Source: Amycolatopsis xylanica (GTDB taxonomy: Bacteria > Actinomycetota > Actinomycetes > Mycobacteriales > Pseudonocardiaceae). From it: a DNA stretch of 64,000 nt. The notes under the pieces are model-generated. The model was given only the letters and a program-made list of their open reading frames with translations, had not been told where the DNA came from and did no database searches. Location of the stretch: NCBI RefSeq assembly GCF_900107045.1, contig NZ_FNON01000012.1:62001-126000 (forward strand), written 5' to 3'. Made by a program: the position numbers and the translations under genes. Below are positions 57,880 to 64,000 of the stretch, in pieces. How positions within the stretch are numbered: the stretch's first letter is position 1; every line of letters starts with the position of its first letter.

Positions 57880-59796
57880 TCACCCGAGATGCCGAGCCCA
57901 CCACTCGAGCACGGCGTGGAACCGCTCCACCCGATGCCGAGGGTTCCCCGACCGCGTCAGCTCATGCCCCTCACCCGGGAACAGCAGCATCTCCGTCTCC
58001 ACGCCCCGCGACTTCAGCGCGACGAACATCCGCTGCCCCTGCTCGAGCGGGCAGCGCCAGTCGTGCTCCGAGTGCACCACGCAGAACGGGATGTCGATCT
58101 GGTCCGCGTACGTCAGCGGACTGCGGGCGCGCTGGACCTCGGGGTCGGAGCCGACGTAGGCCTCGGCGAAGAACCAGCCGATGTCCGAGCTGCCGACGAA
58201 GGAGTCCCAGGCGTTGACCGCGCGCTCACTCCAGGCGGCGCGGAAGCGGGAGCCGTGGTGGGCGGCGAGCCAGCCGGTCATGTAGCCGCCGTAGGAACCG
58301 CCCATCACGCCGACGCGGGAGGCGTCGAGGTCCGGTGAGGCCAAGGCCGCGTCCAGGAAGGCCAGTAGATCGTCGGCGTCGACCGTGCCCATGGCGTGGA
58401 CGATGGATTGGCCGTGGCTCTGGCCGTAGCTGGCCGAACCGCGCGGGTTCGCCAGCAGGACGGCGTAACCCGCGGCGGCGCAGACCTGGGCCTCGTCGAA
58501 CAGGGACCATTCGTACGGGGCGAACGGTCCACCGTGGATCATCAGGATCACCGGGTGCGGGCCGTCGCCCTCCGGCTTGACGACCCAGCCGTGGACCGGG
58601 TAGCCGTCCGGTGCCACCGCGGTCAGCTCCTCCAGCGGACGTATGCCCTTGTCCCGCAGCGGTTTCGCGTAGTCGGTGAGCACACGGGGCGCTCCACCAT
58701 CGAGTAGTACGACCTCACCGTAAGTGGAGGGTGTCGAGATCACGGCGGCCACTGTGGACCCGTCGACGGCGAAACCGCGGACGGCCGCGCGCTCGCCCGC
58801 GAGCACGCGGAGTTTCTCCGGCGGGGCCTCGGACGCGTCGCGCGGGACCGCCACGAGCTGGGCTTCGCCCCTGGTGCGGATGACGAAGTAGACCTCGTCG
58901 CCGACGATGACGGGCGGGCCTGCCGCCACGTCGCAGTCGACCGTCTCGATCTCGGTCACCAGGCGGGGTTCGGCGCCTTCGGCCTGCTGCACCCAGAGCG
59001 CGTCGTTGCGGGCGACGTCGTGGTTGCCGGGGAATTCGGCGCCGTAGAACCAGATCGCGCCGTCCGGGGCGACGGTGGGTTTCATCGCCGTCCCGGCGCT
59101 GCGCACCACCAAGCGCGGCTCGCCGCCGGAAGCGGGGATCGCGTACAGGTCGAGGCGTGCGGTGTCGACCTGACCCCAGTCGCGGGGCGCCGAGACGATC
59201 AGCGAAGTGCCGTCGGGGGTCCAGGCGGGGTCGTCGACGTCGACGGCTCCGTCGGTCAGTGTCGCCAGGTCACCGGAGACGGTGTCCACAACGAACAGTC
59301 TTTGTGGACGGTCGCGCAGGAAGCCGGTGTCGTCGAGCCGGTAGTGCAGGCTGGTGATCCGGCGGGGTGACTCGGCCTCGGCCTTCTCACCGTCGGCACG
59401 GGGAACCCCGTAGCGGCCCAGCTCGGGGACCCTTGCGGTGAAAGCGATCCGGCGGGAATCCGGGGCCCACACCGGCGCGCCCGCGCCGAGTGCGAGTGCG
59501 GTGACGCGCCGGGATTCGCCTCCGGCCGAAGGCATGACGTGGACCTGGGGCCGAGCGTCCGATCCGGACTCGGTGCGCAGGAACGCGACCCAGCGCCCAT
59601 CCGGCGAAATGGCCGGGGCGGAGTCGCGTTCGCCCTGTGTCCACGCGCTTTCCGAGCCGTCGAGCCCGATGCGGCGGATACCGCCGCGATAACCGTCACT
59701 CTTCAGGTCCGGCCGGGAAACCGCGGTCAGCAGCAGGTCACCGCGCAGCGCGGGGGCGCCGGGGACCGTCAGGTATTGGATGTCTTCAGGACGCAC
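57880..59796 (-). CDS. S9-family serine peptidase (prolyl oligopeptidase/acylaminoacyl peptidase-like)
   Basis: A 638-residue cytosolic peptidase. Residues about 1-370 form a beta-propeller of WD/PD40-like blades (ISPDGRWVAFLRTES, WAPDSRRIAFTA, WTPDGTSLIVSA). The C-terminal alpha/beta hydrolase has HGGPFAPYEWSLF, the nucleophile Ser in GVMGGSYGGYMTGW, and Asp and His in HSEHDWRCP and FPGEGHELT. GTG 59796. Confidence 0.92.
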   Translation of the reverse strand: MRPEDIQYLTVPGAPALRGDLLLTAVSRPDLKSDGYRGGIRRIGLDGSESAWTQGERDSAPAISPDGRWVAFLRTESGSDARPQVHVMPSAGGESRRVTALALGAGAPVWAPDSRRIAFTARVPELGRYGVPRADGEKAEAESPRRITSLHYRLDDTGFLRDRPQRLFVVDTVSGDLATLTDGAVDVDDPAWTPDGTSLIVSAPRDWGQVDTARLDLYAIPASGGEPRLVVRSAGTAMKPTVAPDGAIWFYGAEFPGNHDVARNDALWVQQAEGAEPRLVTEIETVDCDVAAGPPVIVGDEVYFVIRTRGEAQLVAVPRDASEAPPEKLRVLAGERAAVRGFAVDGSTVAAVISTPSTYGEVVLLDGGAPRVLTDYAKPLRDKGIRPLEELTAVAPDGYPVHGWVVKPEGDGPHPVILMIHGGPFAPYEWSLFDEAQVCAAAGYAVLLANPRGSASYGQSHGQSIVHAMGTVDADDLLAFLDAALASPDLDASRVGVMGGSYGGYMTGWLAAHHGSRFRAAWSERAVNAWDSFVGSSDIGWFFAEAYVGSDPEVQRARSPLTYADQIDIPFCVVHSEHDWRCPLEQGQRMFVALKSRGVETEMLLFPGEGHELTRSGNPRHRVERFHAVLEWWARHLG

Positions 59797-59814
59797 AACG
59801 CCGACGGTACCCGA

Positions 59815-59833
59815 TAGTTAGCGCTTCTAACTA
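59815..59833. promoter_or_regulatory. Short perfect palindrome between TerC end and peptidase start
   Basis: TAGTTAG (59815-59821), spacer CGCTT, CTAACTA (59827-59833). It covers the TerC stop and lies 19 bp upstream of the peptidase GTG. It may be a repressor site or a weak terminator. Confidence 0.4.
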
Positions 59834-60805
59834 CCGAACGCCCACGCCGTTCTCTTCGGACCGCTCGTCACGCTTGGCCTTCGCCAGGCTGGCCACCGTG
59901 GTCACGGTCAACACGACGACGATCACGCCGAGGGAGACCCAGTTGTTGATGTCCAGCCAGTCCGGGACCACGTGGTACTCGTGCAGCGCGTGCAGGAACA
60001 GCTTCGCGCCGATGAAACCGAGGATGACCGCGAGCCCGTAGGACAGGTAGACCAGCTTGGTGACCAGACCGCCGAGCAGGAAGTACAGCTGGCGCAAGCC
60101 CATCAGCGCGAACGCGTTGGCGGTGAACACCAGGAAGGCCTCCTGGGTGATGCCGAAGATCGCCGGGATCGAGTCGACCGCGAAGAGCAGGTCCGCGCTG
60201 CCGATGGCGACGATGACCACGAACATCGGGGTGATGTAGCGCTTGCCTTCCTTCTTCACGAAGGACTTGTGGCCGTGGTAGTCGTCGGTCACCGGGAAGA
60301 GCTTGCGCACCCAGCGGGTGAGCGCGTTCTCGTGGTACTCCTCTTCCTCGTCCTTGCTGCGGACCATGCTGACGGCCGTCCACACGAGCACCGCGCCGAA
60401 GAGGAAGAACACCCAGACGAACTGCGCGATCAGCGCGGCGCCGATGGCGATGAAGGCGCTGCGCATGACGAGCGCGAGCAGTATCCCGATCAGCAGCACG
60501 CGGTGCTGGTGGATGACGGGCACCTTGAACGACGCCATGATGATCATGAAGATGAACAGGTTGTCCACGCTCAGCGAGTACTCCGTGATGTACCCGGTGA
60601 TGAACTCGATCGCGGGCTGATGCCCGGCGAAGAACCAGAGCCCGGCGAAGAAGAGCAGCGCGCAGGAGATGTAGAAGACGACCCACTTGGCCGCTTCCTT
60701 GGTCGTCACCTCGTGTGGTTTGCGATCGACGATCACCAGGTCGACCGCGATGAGAGCCAGCAGCCCGACGACGGTGACGATCCATAGCCACAGGGGAACG
60801 AACAT
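59831..60805 (-). CDS. TerC-family membrane protein (Alx/MeeY-type metal exporter)
   Basis: A 324-residue protein with about nine helices. The TerC hallmark FITGYITEYSLSVDNLFIFMII and IGSADLLFAVDSIPAIFG carry the conserved Asp-Asn and Asp residues thought to bind metal. ATG 60805 follows a strong GGAGG. The leader is a yybP-ykoY-type element, which supports a role in Mn(II) export or homeostasis. Confidence 0.92.
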   Translation of the reverse strand: MFVPLWLWIVTVVGLLALIAVDLVIVDRKPHEVTTKEAAKWVVFYISCALLFFAGLWFFAGHQPAIEFITGYITEYSLSVDNLFIFMIIMASFKVPVIHQHRVLLIGILLALVMRSAFIAIGAALIAQFVWVFFLFGAVLVWTAVSMVRSKDEEEEYHENALTRWVRKLFPVTDDYHGHKSFVKKEGKRYITPMFVVIVAIGSADLLFAVDSIPAIFGITQEAFLVFTANAFALMGLRQLYFLLGGLVTKLVYLSYGLAVILGFIGAKLFLHALHEYHVVPDWLDINNWVSLGVIVVVLTVTTVASLAKAKRDERSEENGVGVR

Positions 60806-60813
60806 GAAACCCA

Positions 60814-60940
60814 ACCTCCGGATAGCGCGCAGCAGCAACTAACCGGAGGTCTCTTCCGCCGGTGGAACACCGGCCGACGGTGCCGGGGGCCCGCGGGCGC
60901 ACCGTGCTGACGACACCGCCGCGAAGGAATACTCCCCTCA
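60814..60940 (-). ncRNA. yybP-ykoY-type Mn(II) riboswitch
   Basis: Reading the minus strand, the leader has GGGGAGTA (60937-60930), an internal GTCGTCAGCACGG arm and GGAAGAGACCT near the 3' end, the signature blocks of the yybP-ykoY class. The following ACCTCCGG (60850-60843) is fully complementary to the ribosome-site segment CCGGAGGT (60821-60814). That gives a direct anti-SD switch controlling TerC translation. Metal binding would free the ribosome site. Confidence 0.8.
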
Positions 60941-60952
60941 CAGCAGATCTAT

Positions 60953-60984
60953 CTTGACTGATCGGTCGTATTAACGCCAGTCAA
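60953..60984. promoter_or_regulatory. Inverted repeat in the TerC promoter zone
   Basis: CTTGACTG and CAGTCAAG face each other upstream of the riboswitch on the minus strand; TTGACT resembles a -35 and TAGATC lies just downstream of the repeat. Promoter or operator, not resolved. Confidence 0.35.
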
Positions 60985-61108
60985 GGTAGCCCGCGTCACC
61001 GTTACGGGCGCGTAATGACCGTCACCGTGCACAGCGGGCCATCGAATATGTCGGATTCGTGTGAGTTCGGGAAGACACTCTCAGGAAACTTCACCTACCG
61101 TCACTGTC

Positions 61109-63916
61109 GTGCCCCGCATCCCGATCCCACGCACGCGAGCAGGCCGCTGGACCTCGCTCGCGCTGGCCGTCGCCGTGCTCGCCGCGGCCGGTCTGCTCTG
61201 GGCCACCAGTGGCCCGCCGCCGTCCAAGGTCGTCACGACCGACGCCATGATCCCGGTACCCGCCGCCCCGAACTCGCCGGACCGGATCTCGATCGACACC
61301 ACTCTTTACCAGCCGGAGAACACCCCGGCGCCCGCTGTGCTCCTCGCGCACGGGTTCGGCGGGGACAAGAACAGCGTCGCCGCCGACGCGCGGGAACTGG
61401 CCGACCGCGGGTTCGTCGTGCTGACCTGGTCGGCGCGCGGGTTCGGCCGCTCCGGCGGCAAGATCACCCTCAACGACCCCGGCTACGAGGTCGCCGACGC
61501 GAGCAGGCTGATCGACTTCCTCGCGACGCGGCCCGAGGTGCAGAACGTCAACGGGGACCCGAAGGTCGCCGCGACCGGCGCGTCCTACGGCGGCGCGCTC
61601 TCGCTGCTGCTCGCGGGCACCGACAAGCGCGTCGACGCGATCGCCCCGGTGATCACCTACAACGACCTCGCGCAGGGCCTCGTCCCGAACGCGGCGACCA
61701 CCGGCGCCGCCGCGGGCACCCCGGCCGCAGGCGCGTTCGCCGCGGGCGGCGTCTTCAAGAAGACGTGGGCCGGCATCTTCTTCTCGGCCGGTTCCGGGGC
61801 CGCGGCCTCGGGCAACCCCGGCGCCGACGCGCCCGAATCCGGCCAGCGGACCATGGAATCGGGCCAGGCCATCGGCGCCGCTCCCCCGTCCGTGCCCCAG
61901 CCGGGCGGCGGCCCCCGGCCGTCCGCCGATCCCTGCGGCCTGTTCACCTCGCAGGTCTGCCAGGCGTACACCGAACTCGCGACCACCGGCAAAGCCAGCC
62001 AGCAGACGCTCGACCTGCTGCGCCGCGTCTCGCCAGCCTCGGTGACGAACAAGATCACCGTGCCGACGCTGCTCGTCCAGGGTGAGAGCGACACGTTGTT
62101 CGGGCTCGACCAGTCCGACGCCACCGCGCGGCAGATCACCGCGGCGGGCGGCAAGGTCAAGACCATCTGGTACACCGGCGGGCACGACGGCGGCAAGCCC
62201 GGCCCGCAGCTGCGCGGCAAGATCGCCGACTTCCTCAAGTTCCATCTGACCGGCGAGGGCGCCGACCCCGGCACCAATTTCAGCTACGACGTCCAAGGCA
62301 CCTTGCGCGCCAACGGAACCCCGTCGGTCCGCACGGTGGTCGCGCCGGCCTACCCGGCGACGGCCGAGCGCAGGCAGATCGCGCTCACCGGCCCGGAGCA
62401 GCCGATCGTGCACCCGGCTGGCGGCAACCCCGCGTCGGTCAGCGGGCTACCGGGGTTGAACAGCCTGTCGAGCAGTTCTTCCCGCGTGGCCGGGATGTTC
62501 GGCATCGACCCGCCGGGGCAGGCGGCGCAGTTCACGTCGGCGCCGATGGAGTCGCAGCTGCTCATCACGGGCGGTTCGACCGTCAAGCTCCGCGTCAACG
62601 GCCCGCCCGGCGAGGCCGTGCTGTTCGCCAAGCTGTACGACGTCACGGCGGACGGCCAGCGGACCTTGCCAGCCAACGCGATCTCCGCGTTCCGCGTGCC
62701 GTCACTGCCCGGCGAGGTGACCGTGACGCTGCCCGGCATCGTCCGGCCGATCGAGCCGGGGCACACCCTGCGGCTGGTCGTCAGCACCACCGACCAGGCG
62801 TATCTGTCCCCCGACGCGCCGTCCGTGTACCAGGTTTCGCTGGCGCCGGGCTCGACGCTGGGCGTGCCGGTCGTGCCGGGCACGCAGCTCGGCACCGGCT
62901 GGCCGACCGGGCAGCTGATCGGCATCGGCTCGACGGTGCTCGCGGCCATCGTCATCGCGGTCATCGCGGCGATCCGGCGCAAGCGCTCGCACGACATCGA
63001 CCCCGAGCTGGCCACGACACCGCTGGTCATCGAGGGACTGACGAAGTCCTACCCCGGCGGGCTGACCGCGGTGAAGGATCTCTCGTTCCGCGTCGAGCCC
63101 GGCATGGTGCTCGGCCTGCTGGGGCCGAACGGCGCTGGCAAGACCACCACGCTGCGGATGCTGATGGGCCTGATCACCCCGACCGAGGGCTCGATCAGGG
63201 TGTTCGGTCACAAGATCGCGCCCGGCGCGCCGGTGCTGTCCCGCATCGGGTCCTTTGTGGAGGGTTCCGGCTTCCTGCCACACCTGTCCGGGCACTCGAA
63301 CCTGGAGCTGTACTGGGCGGCCACCGGCCGTCCGCCGGAGAAGGCGCACTTCACCGAGGCGCTGGAGATCGCCGGGCTGGGCAGCGCCGTGCACCGCAAG
63401 GTCCGCACGTACAGCCAGGGCATGCGGCAGCGGCTCGCCATCGCGCAGGCGATGCTCGGCCTGCCGGAGCTCATGGTGCTCGACGAACCGACCAACGGGC
63501 TCGACCCGCCACAGATCCACCAGATGCGCGAGGTGCTGCAGCGCTACGCCGCGACCGGGCGCACCGTGGTGGTCTCGAGCCACCTGCTGGCCGAGGTCGA
63601 GCAGACCTGTTCGCACGTGGTCGTCATGCACCGCGGGCAGCTGGTCGCCTCCGGCGAGGTCGGCGACATCACCGCGGCGGGCGGCGAGGCCAGTTTCCGC
63701 GTCGACAAGCCGGAAACCGCGATGGAGGTACTGCGCGCCGCCGAAGGTGTCACCGACGTCGACGCCGAGGGTCAGGTCGTGCACGCCAACCTCGACGGCA
63801 TGCCGCGCGCCGACGCGGTCGCCGCGCTGGTGCGTGCCGGGGTCGCGGTCGAGCAGGCCGGGCCGCGGCGCCGACTCGAAGACGCGTTCCTTCAGCTGGT
63901 GGGAGACAGCCAGTGA
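61109..63916 (+). CDS. Alpha/beta hydrolase (CocE/X-Pro peptidase-like) fused to an ABC ATPase
   Basis: A 935-residue fusion. An N-terminal helix (about 15-35) leads to a hydrolase domain (LLAHGFGGDKNS, WSARGFGRSGG, nucleophile Ser in ATGASYGGALSLLLAG, Asp in GESDTLFG, His in YTGGHDGG) and an X-Pro-like beta-sandwich. A second helix (about 605-630) is followed by an ABC ATPase: Walker A GPNGAGKTTTLR, signature YSQGMRQRLAIAQ, Walker B MVLDEPTNGLDP. The hydrolase should be outside and the ATPase inside. A GTG at 61061 is an alternative start; 61109 fits a leaderless message behind TACCGT (61096-61101). It overlaps the next gene by 4 nt. Confidence 0.85.
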   Translation: MPRIPIPRTRAGRWTSLALAVAVLAAAGLLWATSGPPPSKVVTTDAMIPVPAAPNSPDRISIDTTLYQPENTPAPAVLLAHGFGGDKNSVAADARELADRGFVVLTWSARGFGRSGGKITLNDPGYEVADASRLIDFLATRPEVQNVNGDPKVAATGASYGGALSLLLAGTDKRVDAIAPVITYNDLAQGLVPNAATTGAAAGTPAAGAFAAGGVFKKTWAGIFFSAGSGAAASGNPGADAPESGQRTMESGQAIGAAPPSVPQPGGGPRPSADPCGLFTSQVCQAYTELATTGKASQQTLDLLRRVSPASVTNKITVPTLLVQGESDTLFGLDQSDATARQITAAGGKVKTIWYTGGHDGGKPGPQLRGKIADFLKFHLTGEGADPGTNFSYDVQGTLRANGTPSVRTVVAPAYPATAERRQIALTGPEQPIVHPAGGNPASVSGLPGLNSLSSSSSRVAGMFGIDPPGQAAQFTSAPMESQLLITGGSTVKLRVNGPPGEAVLFAKLYDVTADGQRTLPANAISAFRVPSLPGEVTVTLPGIVRPIEPGHTLRLVVSTTDQAYLSPDAPSVYQVSLAPGSTLGVPVVPGTQLGTGWPTGQLIGIGSTVLAAIVIAVIAAIRRKRSHDIDPELATTPLVIEGLTKSYPGGLTAVKDLSFRVEPGMVLGLLGPNGAGKTTTLRMLMGLITPTEGSIRVFGHKIAPGAPVLSRIGSFVEGSGFLPHLSGHSNLELYWAATGRPPEKAHFTEALEIAGLGSAVHRKVRTYSQGMRQRLAIAQAMLGLPELMVLDEPTNGLDPPQIHQMREVLQRYAATGRTVVVSSHLLAEVEQTCSHVVVMHRGQLVASGEVGDITAAGGEASFRVDKPETAMEVLRAAEGVTDVDAEGQVVHANLDGMPRADAVAALVRAGVAVEQAGPRRRLEDAFLQLVGDSQ

Positions 63917-64000
63917 GCAACAACAACGGTGTCCACACCGACCCCGCCGCGCTGACCGAGCTGAGCGATGTCGCTTCGCACGAGCACGCGGAGGTCGGCC
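63913..64000 (+). CDS. Start of next gene, probably the ABC permease (partial)
   Basis: GTG 63913 overlaps the ATPase stop (GTGA). The 29 visible codons begin MSNNNGVHTDPAALTEL. By position this should be the membrane subunit for the fused ABC ATPase; nothing in the fragment itself proves it. Confidence 0.6.
   Translation, partial: MSNNNGVHTDPAALTELSDVASHEHAEVG

Overview
The window is high-GC actinomycete chromosome with GTG/TTG starts and many 4-nt ATGA/GTGA gene overlaps. The best taxonomic pointer is the GH2 exo-beta-D-glucosaminidase at 38196-41567. From memory it matches the CsxA enzyme of Amycolatopsis orientalis closely along its length, so Amycolatopsis or a close Pseudonocardiaceae relative is the likely source. 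I see no rRNA, tRNA, CRISPR array, replication origin or complete insertion sequence.
Layout. 1-3556: 5' part of uvrA, a membrane acyltransferase and an MBL-fold hydrolase. 3557-5644: an accessory patch with a 336-bp MITE-like element, a structured 47-bp repeat, a PD-(D/E)xK nuclease-like gene, a two-helix membrane protein and a stretch with no gene. 5645-9296: a DUF6000-like gene and an arsenic island (arsI divergent from arsR-acr3-arsC, then an ArsR-ArsN1 fusion with its own operator). 9405-13071: an operon of small membrane protein, ABC ATPase, ABC permease, histidine kinase and response regulator. 13156-24570: a UvrD-like helicase with a degenerate NERD-like N-terminus, a pRiA4b ORF-3-like protein, an alpha/beta hydrolase pair, DUF5997 beside a LysR effector-domain protein, an SDR with its divergent LysR, two F420-type small enzymes, and membrane/pentapeptide proteins.
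24659-47300 is rich in secreted and cell-surface functions: GH29 fucosidase, small secreted proteins, a lectin-like one-pass regulator, endonuclease I, an SdrD_B-type protein, an NMT1/THI5-like ABC importer, CsxA behind a CsnR-like operator, GH20 hexosaminidase plus carboxylesterase, and an OafA-type acyltransferase. The aminosugar genes point to chitosan/chitin turnover. 47332-64000 carries a Na+/H+ antiporter fused to a UBP zinc finger, a membrane NACHT NTPase, an FGGY kinase with LacI regulator, an Xre-RES toxin-antitoxin pair, an FHA protein, an S9 peptidase, TerC under a yybP-ykoY-type riboswitch, and a hydrolase-ABC ATPase fusion.
The most unusual signal is in the intergenic DNA. A 46-bp palindrome recurs, mostly at gene 3' ends. 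In two places (3560-3951 and 44733-45105) it is split at exactly the same central 10 bp by a 317-336 bp non-coding insert, with the 10 bp duplicated. Removing either insert with one duplicate restores a 46-bp palindrome. This suggests small transposable elements that target the centre of a terminator-like repeat.
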